From positions 21,051-85,050 of the forward strand of contig KV919087.1 in assembly GCA_002049455.2 (NCBI GenBank): a stretch of 64,000 nucleotides of DNA, in the 5' to 3' direction. Positions 55,077-64,000 of the stretch are shown one piece after another. The position numbers were made by a program, and so were the translations under genes. Each line of letters starts with the position of its first letter. The stretch's first letter is position 1. The notes beneath the pieces are model-generated. The model did no database searches. It was not told the origin of the DNA and saw nothing but the letters and a program-made list of their open reading frames with translations. This stretch comes from Porphyra umbilicalis. Taxonomy: Eukaryota; Rhodophyta; Bangiophyceae; Bangiales; Bangiaceae.

Positions 55077-55536
55077 TTGCGACCCGCCCCGCCGCGTCTG
55101 TGGCCACCTACTTTCGCACTTCCTTGCCGCCTGCTCTTCTTTATCTTTTTCGCCCTCTTTTGTCCTCCGTCGTCTCTCCCCCGAGGACATGGCCGGCATC
55201 AGCGGCACCCGTGCCCGCCACGGGTCGGGCGGCTAAGGCGGAGGTCGGGTCGCGGCAAGCGGTCGCCGCCGCCGCCGTCGCCGACGGCGTGGTCGCCGCC
55301 GCCCTCGGCGTGGTCGCCGCCATTGCTGGCGGCGAATTGGCGGCGCCTGGACCCTCGTATGGCGGACGACAGGGGGGGGATGGCAGTGCCGCGGAGCGTG
55401 GTGGGGGTGGCCCGGTCTCTCGCACCGGTGGGCCCGTCGACGGCAGCGGCGGCCGCCGTCGAGGGCGACAGCATGCTTCCGGCGCCGGCGGTGACGGTGC
55501 GGCTCGGCGGTGACGCCCCCCCCACCTTCAACACCC

Positions 55537-56583
55537 CTACCCCCCTCTTCTTGCATTGCGGCGGCGGTGGCGGCGTCGGCTCCGTTGGTGCGGCGCCTGC
55601 CGTGGCAGCGTGCGCCGTTGGGCGGTGGCGCTCATGTCGGCAGTGACGGCGCCGCTGCCGCCGCGCCGGCCGCCGCCGCCGCCGCGGTGGCCGACCACGT
55701 AGCCGATGCGGATGTGGGCGTCGGCTGGCGTCACCACCGCCGTCAACAGCGCGGGGAGCGCACACGCCGTAACGCGGCGGGCGACAAACACCAGCACCCC
55801 GGCCGTGGCGGCGTCTGCCGCGCCACCCGCGCCCTCTGGTGGCGCCACGCCGAGGCGGTCAAATTCAATGGCGAGCGCTGATTGCACCGTGGCGGCCTTG
55901 GGCGTCACGTCTGGCTCGGCGGCGTACGCCGCGGTCGCGTCGGCAGCGCCCAGGTGGTCGGCCCACAGCTGGCCGGCAAGCCGACCGAGCACCCCGACAA
56001 CGAACGCCACGGTACGGTCGACAGCAGTCCGGAAGGCACCGCCGGCGACAGGCGTGGTGACACGCGGCGATGGGCTGCCGGCCGCACCCATGACCGCCCC
56101 GTGACGGTCGAGGAAAAAGGCGCCGTAGGTGGCCAGCAGGTCTTCGGCGTCGCTCAGAGCCGCGGCGTTGGCGCCACCATCGTTTACAGAGGCGGCCGCC
56201 AGAGAACGAGCCAGCGCCGACGGCTCGTACAACGGGGTCACCTCTTCCGGCCGCACCGCAGCGGCCTCCACGGCTTCCGCGGCGGCGCGGGAGAGCCGGC
56301 CAAGCGGCGCGTCGTAGGTGCGCTCGACGGCGGCGAGGGCGGCCGCACAGTTTTCGGCAGATTTCGTGGTGTCTCGAGCGGGGGGCCTTTGCGGCGTTGG
56401 CGCCGTGCGAGGGGGGCGTCTCGGGGGTCCCCTAAGACCCGAGCTGGAATCCCAGTTCGGGCCCTCCGATCCCACCGATCCCACAATCCTGGCCCCAAGC
56501 CCTAGAATCCCACGATTCTGACGCCCGGACCCATAGAAACCTGCGAGTGTGACACCTGGACGACGGTCCGTCAACTGGGCCAA
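55537..56583 (-). CDS. hypothetical Ala-rich protein
   Basis: A 348-codon frame. The middle (RDTTKSAENCAAALAAVERTYDAPLGRLSRAAAEA to AIEFDRLGVAPPE) has mixed composition, unlike the pure triplet repeats nearby, which argues weakly for real coding. It contains a hydrophobic stretch TVAFVVGVLGRLAGQLWADHL. The N- and C-terminal ends are repeat-like (LGLGARIVGS; GGGGGRRGGSG). No family recognised; it could be a host gene or a decayed element. Confidence 0.35.
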   Translation of the reverse strand: MAQLTDRRPGVTLAGFYGSGRQNRGILGLGARIVGSVGSEGPNWDSSSGLRGPPRRPPRTAPTPQRPPARDTTKSAENCAAALAAVERTYDAPLGRLSRAAAEAVEAAAVRPEEVTPLYEPSALARSLAAASVNDGGANAAALSDAEDLLATYGAFFLDRHGAVMGAAGSPSPRVTTPVAGGAFRTAVDRTVAFVVGVLGRLAGQLWADHLGAADATAAYAAEPDVTPKAATVQSALAIEFDRLGVAPPEGAGGAADAATAGVLVFVARRVTACALPALLTAVVTPADAHIRIGYVVGHRGGGGGRRGGSGAVTADMSATAQRRTLPRQAPHQRSRRRHRRRNARRGG

Positions 56584-57249
56584 CCAACATTTCTTGGCCA
56601 GATCATGGCCCGGTCGGGCCCGAGAAAATCAACAGATGGTAGTTTCATTTCTCTACAACAAAATACACACCAACCACAACTAGATATATTCGCCACGAAA
56701 GACTGACGTAAATTATGGGATTTACGTCGAAGTGCCAAAACATCACTTGTAGCCAACCAGGATGCTATTACCTGATAACATGTTCTAATAGCAAGACGTT
56801 GTCTTGTCTAGCACCGACAAGGGTGCGTCCCGACGTCCGTTTTTTTGTTCTCTGCAGCACAGTTGCGCTACCAGGAAGGGGATGATGGCAGTAAGGAGCG
56901 ACCGCCGCCGCTGAGCTGGCGGGGCGGATTCGAAGGGGGCACCTGCTGACGAGGCGGCGCGGGGGGACACCACCCGGGTGGCGTGAGCCGCAAAGGGGCG
57001 GGGGCGGGGGCGAGGCCCCCCCCCCCCCCGTAAGGGCGCCCTGACGGGAGCTGAGTACCGTGAGCAGCGGGGGTGCGCGGTGCGTGGAGCGAGACGACGG
57101 GCGTGTGCGGAGCGGGCGGGCGCTCCTCTGGGAGGCAGAGAAATAGAACCAACCCCCTTTGTGTGCACGCATTACTCTCGGTATGGTGCAGGCACCCCCT
57201 TCCCCCATCGACTCAAAGAAGACGACGACAGAGAGACCTTTCGCGTTTT
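56584..57249. other. no gene recognised
   Basis: AT-richer at 56630-56800, GC-rich with a 13-C run at about 57018. No supported feature. Confidence 0.5.
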
Positions 57250-59418
57250 TTACTTCTCCCCCGGTAAGATTGTCACTGCAGGTTTGCCGTAGCGACCAGG
57301 CCAAGCCGTGATGCAAAACTCAATCCACGGCCGAATGGCGGCGTTCTGCGCGACCGCCACCTTGGGCTCGCCTTGACTTTTGTCTTTCTTTGACTTGGCC
57401 TGTAGAGCACGTCGGAGGTGCGTGTACGTCACCTTGCTCCTCTGGTGCAGGGGGCTGTCCAGCGGGGCATCGATTTCCGCCGCAAGTACAGCAATGGCCG
57501 CGTACACGTCCTCCATCAGACCTTGGAGCGGCACGGCCGCATCAGCTTGTGTCACAGCGCGGGCGGGGAGACCTTGGAACACCGAGGGTACCACCAACCG
57601 CATCCATAGCACCACCCGGAAGCAGTTCTCCGCACGCACGACCGCGTTGTCAATCTTCTTTGTTGCAGCCGTGTTGACAGCATCTTCTTTCTTGGCATTC
57701 TCCATACGGCTCTTCCAAGCGCTGTATGACCGAGCCACGGCCATGGTGCCATAAAGCCCCGGCTTTTCCGCTTCAGTGTGGCACCAGCTCTTGAGCAGCT
57801 CAAGCCGGTCCTGCAGCTTGCCGCCTAGCGGCATATCTGGAATCAGCTCCGGCACCATGTTGAATGTGTTGACCGACAGGTCCTCAGCACCGGCCACATC
57901 GCGGCTGTCAGCTGCGCCCACCTTGGTGACATCTGCCCCAGCGCCTCGAGAGACCAAGTCCACTGCCGACAGTGCACGACGCTTCCTTGCCCGATACTTG
58001 AGCTCCCGGTCGGTTTGCCGCTTTCCGCTCCCTCGCCGTGCCTCTTCTGCAGAGAAGGCAGTGATGTCGCGGATGTCCTCAATGTTGCGCGAGACGTCGT
58101 CGAGGCGGTCTTTCACGCCGATGACGGCCGCCTCCACACGACCGACCTGCAGCGTCATAGACACCCGTTCGCGGCGCGCCTGCAGGCCAGTCCGAAAAGC
58201 CGCAGCCGCAGTGGCGCTGCCTGCAGAGAGGGACTCGACGAGATGCTCCTTTTCCGTGGACAGGACAGCATTGGGAGCGCCGGCAACGCTGGGCAGACCA
58301 TGAGTGCCAGGCGGGAGGCCTGCGAGAGACGCGAGCTCGTCCGCGCCGGGCGCCTCCATCTTGGAGGGTATCCCAAGAGGTATCTGGAAGAGCAGGAGTC
58401 CGGGGTGCCTCTCGCGTTCACCGTGAAGAAAGCTACACAGTCGACGAGCACGGCCACACTGCCCAACGTCGACGCTGACAAGATAGTCGGTCAGCAGCTT
58501 GACGAGCCGCGTCTTTGTCGCCACCGGGTGGAAAGAGATACCGCGCATGTTGCAAAAGTGGATCAGGTCCGAACGCTTTGTCGACTTTTTCTTGAGGATG
58601 CTAACTGGAACAGCCGCGACATCGTCCTCATCGACCGAGATGCGCACTGACGCGGCAGAGCCGCCGAAGGCAGCAACCGCCGGCGTAGCGGCTGACACAC
58701 GGGCCGTACCATCGTCCGTGACGCGAGAGACGGTCGTTTTTAGTAAAGCCGGTGCGGTTTCGGCCACAACGACCGCAGCGCCGTACACAGGCGGCGCAGC
58801 GACCCTGGTACCAGCAGCAGCGCGCGCCGATGTAGCGGCCGCGCAATCGCCACCCATCGCGCGCAGGGCTGCCACAGGGGTCGCGGACGGGTTACCGCCG
58901 CCAGCTGGGGCCATCCTCAATGCTTGTACACGACTCGAAGCAGTCGCCGCTCCGACTCCCGCCGCCACCACCCTTGCCGTAGATTTCACAGAGGCAGATG
59001 CATTGCCGGTCGTCGTGGTTGCGGCCATAGGTGTAGAACCCGGTGCCTGCAGGGTCGGGAGGTTGGTCTCAGTCACAGCCGAATGAGAACGCATAACGGC
59101 GGTCTCAAAGTACGCCACGCGAGCAGCTTGGTGAGCAATGCGACGTGCCGGCACGGCTCTTGACGATGTTGGCTTGGCGTGACGCTGCGCGAGCTGTAGA
59201 GTACACATACCTACAGCGTCCACCAAACCACAGCAGCCCAAGCCCAAGCCGATGAAGCTCCCACCGAACAACAAGATACATTCAAGTGGGGCGAAGCCAC
59301 GCGTGGCGGGGCGTCGTACGAAGAACTGGAACAAAAAGGTGGAAGAGATGAGGCTGCCGTTCGAAGAACGGAGTGGACTACGACCATCCGGCTGTGAAGT
59401 ACCAGCTGGACGCGGCAT
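57250..59418 (-). CDS. SAP-domain protein of unknown function
   Basis: A 722-codon frame with no stops. Residues ~279-313 (KKSTKRSDLIHFCNMRGISF...KTRLVKLLTDYL) fit the SAP DNA-binding motif: two short helices with L-x3-C-x3-G-I and K-x2-LV-x-LL. Residues ~430-470 (VEAAVIGVKDRLDDVSRNIEDIRD) look like a coiled coil, followed by a basic patch KRQTDRELKYRARKRR. The C-terminal ~200 residues (ENCFRVVLWMRLVVPSVFQG to PWIEFCITAWPGRYGKPAVTIL) have globular composition but no family I recognise. The first ~70 residues are hydrophobic; translation may begin at an internal Met (for example MCTLQLAQRHAK, residue 70). It faces an equally unknown gene at 61218 across 1.8 kb. A chromatin, host or transposon role cannot be decided by eye. 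Confidence 0.6.
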   Translation of the reverse strand: MPRPAGTSQPDGRSPLRSSNGSLISSTFLFQFFVRRPATRGFAPLECILLFGGSFIGLGLGCCGLVDAVGMCTLQLAQRHAKPTSSRAVPARRIAHQAARVAYFETAVMRSHSAVTETNLPTLQAPGSTPMAATTTTGNASASVKSTARVVAAGVGAATASSRVQALRMAPAGGGNPSATPVAALRAMGGDCAAATSARAAAGTRVAAPPVYGAAVVVAETAPALLKTTVSRVTDDGTARVSAATPAVAAFGGSAASVRISVDEDDVAAVPVSILKKKSTKRSDLIHFCNMRGISFHPVATKTRLVKLLTDYLVSVDVGQCGRARRLCSFLHGERERHPGLLLFQIPLGIPSKMEAPGADELASLAGLPPGTHGLPSVAGAPNAVLSTEKEHLVESLSAGSATAAAAFRTGLQARRERVSMTLQVGRVEAAVIGVKDRLDDVSRNIEDIRDITAFSAEEARRGSGKRQTDRELKYRARKRRALSAVDLVSRGAGADVTKVGAADSRDVAGAEDLSVNTFNMVPELIPDMPLGGKLQDRLELLKSWCHTEAEKPGLYGTMAVARSYSAWKSRMENAKKEDAVNTAATKKIDNAVVRAENCFRVVLWMRLVVPSVFQGLPARAVTQADAAVPLQGLMEDVYAAIAVLAAEIDAPLDSPLHQRSKVTYTHLRRALQAKSKKDKSQGEPKVAVAQNAAIRPWIEFCITAWPGRYGKPAVTILPGEK

Positions 59419-61217
59419 GAGCCGCCCTGGTCGATTCTATCGACGGGACCACATTGGTGCCCGGAAATCATACACGACATATTTGGCGTAGCCTCTTAGT
59501 TCTAACAGAGCACTTGTAGGCTTACATGCCAATTCCTATACGACGTGTAGGTAGGCTTACATGACAATGACCATACGACATGTAGTAGACTGCTCAGCAA
59601 TCATACACTGGCATCCAGTTCGCTGCCTGGCGGGGTTTTCCCTTCATTGGCAGCCTCCTTGAGTCGTGGGAGCCTCCAGGTGCCCTTCTGGTTGTACTGA
59701 AGGACCCTCAGCCCCGCCTCTCCGGGGCAGTATGGAAGGAGCGAATCGCGTGTACGTGACAACCCCACCTTTGTCGTCTTCCTCCCAAAGTAGTGCACGA
59801 GTTTCCGCGCCCTTTCCGCCCCCCTGTACATCTTTGCAAAGCTTCTAGCGCCATGCTGCTGTACTCTGCTCGATTATGGAACCACCTCAGAATCTACCGA
59901 TGAACGAGAAAGCAAGCAGCAGCAACGTGTCGTCCTCATGCACGGCACACACCTTGTACGGTCTATCCAAATACACGGTCCACATCTCAGTGCTCGGCAC
60001 TACATCGAGAAAAAGGTCACCAATACACAATAGGCAAAGCTAAGTCTGTTTACGCACCACAGCGACCACCACCGCGTCATCAGACACAGGCTCAAGGGTT
60101 GCAGCGCCAACAACGGCGCTGCACCCCACGACAGGGCAACATGCCGTTCGCCAGGCAAGAAGCTTGAGGGAGGGCGCGGAGTCCTTGATTGGCTTGGGTG
60201 CACGAGTGCGCACAAGTATGTGACGCACAATGCCTGCCAGGGAATATTTGTGCGCACAAGAGAGGCTTTAAAAGGCGTACAGAGAAGAAGACACGATTTA
60301 CAGGCAGAGAAATGAACCCGGCAGGCACCAACAGCACAGAGCAAAGAAACAAATGAAATAGCCATGCCATGTTACAAGGTCCGCTTCAGTGCGCCTCATT
60401 CAGGCCATCGCAAAGAGAGCAGACGAAAACGCCGACGACACCGTGTTCGGAGTCCTTCCCGCGCCCGGCCACATACCTAGCATGGGGATCGACGAGAGCA
60501 AGCCCCGTGACAGGGCACGTGCCCGCCGATGCCATGGAAACGTCGACAACTTCCATGCTGTGACAGAACAGGAGGAAAAGTGGAGGGGGGGGGAGAAGGT
60601 GGCACACGATGAAGCAAACGAGCGGGGCAACTTGTCCAAGCCGCGTCCGCCTGGCCATGCGAGCCGCGGGGGGCTCTGATGTGCAAGAAGAAGTGTCGCA
60701 CGAGCCAAAACTGCATGGCTCATCTCCTAGCATGATGAAAATCAGATCCAAAAGCAGCCCCCCACCCCAGAGCACTGACGTCACACATTGACGAGCGGGC
60801 TGCAGCCGGACACAAGCAGTCGAATTGTCTTATAAGGTAATGTATACATGCTTTGTGTCAGATAGTCGATATGCGATATGTCATATTCCGTTAACAGTAT
60901 GTTCTTTGGCTGTGTCCATCTCCCACACTGTTAAAATGCACGGGTTTGCTGACGCTTTCGCGCCATGTTCTTTCCTCCCGCCATCTTCTCTGGAGTGCAG
61001 CGCTGGACTGAAACCGTCTCGAAGAGTATAAGATGGCACCGCAGCTCTCCTTGCTACGATGAACGAGACACACCACAGCCGACAACCTCCATCCCTGCGC
61101 ACCAGTTCCGCTGCGCACCAGTTCCCCCTGCTCGCTTGTCCACCTGCTCCCCCATCTCCCCTTTTCTGCACGAAGGCGGCGACTTCTTCCACAAAGTGGG
61201 AGCCGGCATCAACGAAC
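59419..61217. other. divergent intergenic region
   Basis: Shared upstream region of the SAP protein and the 61218 gene. It holds a 35-bp tandem duplication (59516-59585) and a possible TATA-like TATAAGA near 61027, about 190 bp before ATG 61218. No gene supported. Confidence 0.5.
59516..59585. repeat. 35-bp tandem duplication
   Basis: Two units, 59516-59550 and 59551-59585, each GTAGGCTTACATG...ATACGAC(G/A)TGTAG, lying 98 bp upstream of the SAP-protein start. Confidence 0.85.
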
Positions 61218-62054
61218 ATGGCCCCGCGCAGCAGGATGCAGAGCCAGCGGATTAAGGACAAGGACGCTTCCCGGGCCGCAGAGCAGGCTTCCAAGTACGC
61301 GGCCTCAACCATCGCGCGCGTCACGCGCAGTGCGGCCAAGATGTTCGCGGGCTCTTCAGAGCAGTCCAACACCCAAGCGGCCGTGTCCACGCCAAACGCC
61401 AAGCGCACCGTTACCAAGAAGACCAAGGAGCCCCCTAAGACCTTCGAAAAGGCAGCTGCCGGCGTCCGCCGGTCCATGCAAGAGTTCGCGCCGGTGAGCG
61501 TCTCTGACGTCTGCAAGCCTGGAGACCAAGCCAGGTTGCTCAATGAGCCTCGTAGGGACGATGGCGCTGCGACAGTCGCTACCTGCTCGACCACGTGTGC
61601 CTCTACCCCCCTTCTGGCGCGTGCCGACAGTGGCACCGATCAGCTGGCGGCCGTATCGGCTACACTGTCGCCTGCTTCCCGCTTACCACGCACGCGCCGT
61701 GTACGGTTCTCGCTGCCACTGGAGCATCCCCTCACCGGGACCCTCCCTGTTACAGACGCTTTGTCCAGCTCTTTGGTGCCGCAGGACGGGCGTGGCGTCA
61801 CCGAAAACAAGCTGAGCCTCAAAGACGGGACGCTCGTGGCTGTTGGCTACGTCGACTGGACCTGCCCTAACCTGAACGGCAAGCTGGTTACTGCCAATAT
61901 GGCGGTAGTGATTGTTACTGACGTCAGCCACCCTACCCGTCATTATCCCTACCACCATCTGTACCCGCTTTCGGAGTACGTGTCGGCCACGCGTGTGCGC
62001 ATGGCCGACGCACGCTGGTGCTTCATTGCGTGGGAGCGGTCCATGCTTGTGTAA
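61218..62054 (+). CDS. unknown protein with compact C-terminal domain
   Basis: ATG 61218 (MAPRSRMQSQRIKDKDAS) is preferred over the in-frame 61059 because the sequence between is Pro/Ser-rich and untidy. About 278 residues: a basic, Ala/Lys-rich N-terminus (SAAKMFAGSS, KRTVTKKTKEPPK), a linker, then a compact region (~190-278): LKDGTLVAVGYVDWTCPNLNG, TANMAVVIVTDVSHPTRHYPYHHLYPLSEYV, ARWCFIAWERSMLV. The D-W-T-C-P and H-Y-P-Y-H-H-L motifs are distinctive, but I know no family with them. Divergent from the SAP protein, so the two may share a promoter region. Confidence 0.6.
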   Translation: MAPRSRMQSQRIKDKDASRAAEQASKYAASTIARVTRSAAKMFAGSSEQSNTQAAVSTPNAKRTVTKKTKEPPKTFEKAAAGVRRSMQEFAPVSVSDVCKPGDQARLLNEPRRDDGAATVATCSTTCASTPLLARADSGTDQLAAVSATLSPASRLPRTRRVRFSLPLEHPLTGTLPVTDALSSSLVPQDGRGVTENKLSLKDGTLVAVGYVDWTCPNLNGKLVTANMAVVIVTDVSHPTRHYPYHHLYPLSEYVSATRVRMADARWCFIAWERSMLV

Positions 62055-64000
62055 CTGTCAGGTTTGGCGTTCAACGCTTGGCAGACCTCGTTGTTTGGGA
62101 TGTAGCTTTGGATTCTATCCTTGTTGTGATGCAGTCGTTCTTGCTTCTCTAGGACACAGTCACACACTGTTCGCTTTCTGACACCGCCTCCCTGCCAGCG
62201 TCTTGTCCGCACCAATGATAAAAAAGAAGCCGCGAAGCGAAACAAGCAGCCTCGGGCGCATGCTTGCGATGAGAAGAGCACGAAAGAGCAAGTGACCTAC
62301 GGCGCGCCGACAAACCCATCTCACCCGCCAGACACGCACCCCCCCTCACCGCCTCACACACCGCCGCTCAGACGCCACGACCGCGCGGTCCAAGAGCGCA
62401 TCGTCCGTCGCGCCTCGACCGCCGACTCGTCGGCCGGCGTCGCCGCCACCGCCGCCGCCGGCGCCGCGGCCGCCGCGGACACGGGCGTCCCCGCCGCCCG
62501 CCGCCGCGGCGTCACCGCCGCCCGCGTCCACCTCTGCGGGCGGAGGCGCCAGCGCGGCGGCCGGCAGCGCCGACGCCGCCCCCCCGCGCGGTAGCGCACG
62601 AACGATAGACCGTGCCCAACTGCTTCTGCGACAACCAAGTACTGCATGTATCACGCGGGCCGCGCGGCGGCTAGCGCGGTGGCCAGGCCGACATGGTCCC
62701 CCCGCCCCTCGCCAGCCCCCCCGCCGCCCTCACCTCTCCACAGCCCCTTCGCCGCCCCCACCCCTCCCGCTACCCCCACCCCCACCCACTCCGATGCAAC
62801 TGTCCAACTGCTCCCGCGTCAACCGAGAAATGTCCCGGTCGTCGTCCCGACGGCGGCGGACGCGGAGGAGTTGACGCCATCCCACTCTCCTTGGCGTCGA
62901 GGGCGGACGCGACGCCCGCCGCCGATAGGTTGGCCTTACGCGCCGCCACCGCCGGTGGGGTAGAGGCAGGCAGCCGCAGCCAGCCGAAACGCGTTGGCAC
63001 CCCAGCCATCACCCGCCACGCGTAGAGTAAATCGTGGCGGGGCGGGAAGGCGACGCCGGTGACCGCCGGCCGCCGCTAGGAAGGACAACCGGCCACTAGC
63101 CGAGGCGTGGCGTTGCCTTTCTCTCCCATTCCGACGCCGATGTCGGGGGGGGTCCACAGCCGCCGCCACCGCCCCGCCGCGCCATCCGCGCCGCCGCCGA
63201 CGCCGCCAATCTCCCGTCATTGGAGCACGCGACGCCGCCCGCCCCCGCTGCGTCAAGCATGGCGGCCGGCATCCGCGCGGCAGTGATCTGGGTGACCGCC
63301 ACAAGCACGTGCACGGCCGCCACCGGGTCGCAGTCATTGCTGCTGTCCCCCCCCACCCCCTCCGTGGCTCCGACCGGAGACGCGTCCGGCGGCTCTCTCC
63401 CACGGCTCCACGAGCTCCGCCGCGCGGTTGACGTCCGCGATGGGGACTTCCCACCCCCCCGCCGGCCAACAATGCCGGCGCCTTGCCGACCGCCGCCGCA
63501 CGCCTCACGGACGTCAGCTACCCCGAGTCGATGCCAGCGGCAAGGCAACGACAGGCGCCACCGTCCACGCGGAGCGGCGGTACGCCGCCATCGCACCCGA
63601 CGCGTCGTCCACACACCTCGACAGCGAAGCCACTTTCATTGCAGCGACACGGGTGGCAGCCGCGCCGGCCGGCGGCGTGAGCACACCGCGGCCGACGGTT
63701 GCCACCGACGGAGGGGGCGGGCGGAGAGAATGGGAGGGTGGGAGCGGGAGGGTAAAAGGATAGGCGGGGGCGAGAAGATAAAAGGCAGATGGGAGACACG
63801 GAGAGAGGGTGGGTAAGGGCCGTGCTTGTTGGCCGAACATTAGTCTATCCTCTTGGTACGGGCAGCAAGAGCACAATCAAAGACGGCCCTCACGCGACAC
63901 TTCGTGACCTCGGAAACGGGAACTCCACCATTCGCTTCCTGAAGACCAGCAGTAAAGCTAGCGGCCAAGCTGTCCCGAGTAAACAACGAGCATGAAGCAG
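62055..64000. other. GC-rich tail of window, no gene supported
   Basis: GCC/GGC-rich triplet stretches (62400-62600, 63000-63240) and Pro/Arg/Ala-rich overlapping frames on both strands, with no motif above composition. Part of a gene continuing off the right edge cannot be excluded. Confidence 0.5.

Noticed and set aside
60000..60365. 121-codon reverse frame with Cys/Leu-rich composition
   Set aside because: No start context, no motif, and competing frames in the same stretch.
62936..63614. Reverse frames of 170-190 codons at the right edge
   Set aside because: Arg/Gly/Ala-rich and overlapping each other; composition explains them.

Overview
This is a GC-rich eukaryotic nuclear window made almost entirely of transposable elements. 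The evidence is Ty1/copia retrotransposons with LTRs, KDZ-, hAT- and PIF/Harbinger-type transposases, long GC-rich minisatellites, and only one or two genes that look host-encoded. No prokaryotic operon structure is present. GC content, few introns and the element mix would fit a unicellular eukaryote or alga; a bangiophyte red alga such as Porphyra/Pyropia is my best guess, from gestalt only.

Layout. 1-3795: 3' part of a forward copia element (A1) whose LTR interrupts a gene for a Ulp1/C48-type cysteine protease (3796-6027). 6912-8612: probable host gene for a membrane-anchored SNase-fold protein of the C3orf33/LCL3 type, carrying a frameshift. 9246-14986: complete but dead reverse-strand copia (A2) with 5-bp target duplication CCTTC, an antisense tRNA-like unit in both LTRs, and a 401-bp TIR element inside gag. 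14992-17579: no convincing gene. 17580-21500: reverse-strand KDZ (Zisupton-like) transposase with two frameshifts, preceded by a minisatellite.

22697-34598: copia element C (TSD GTTGG), split near its pol stop codon by copia element B (23982-29917, TSD GCCG). Removing B rejoins the C frame and recovers the family-typical Cys-stop end. 35119-43579: a Myb/SANT-like protein of the kind that accompanies PIF/Harbinger transposases, split by copia element D (37180-43105, TSD GCGGG). Its convergent partner, a DDE_4 Harbinger transposase, follows on the reverse strand (44106-45833). Both have premature stops. 46090-47780: 85-bp-period minisatellite. 48358-48521: tandem long inverted repeats. 49528-55068: complete hAT transposon with 8-bp TSD CTGCTGAC and an intact transposase ORF. 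55069-64000: a SAP-domain protein (57250-59418, reverse) divergent from an unknown protein (61218-62054, forward), plus low-complexity DNA.

The most unusual signal is in elements B, C and D. Between the pol stop codon and the 3' LTR, each carries a cluster of short perfect palindromes. The palindrome differs from element to element but is repeated nearly identically within each one. In D one copy sits in a 78-bp perfect palindrome. All four elements with a visible primer-binding site are primed by an internal (5'-half) fragment of initiator tRNA-Met, as in Drosophila copia.
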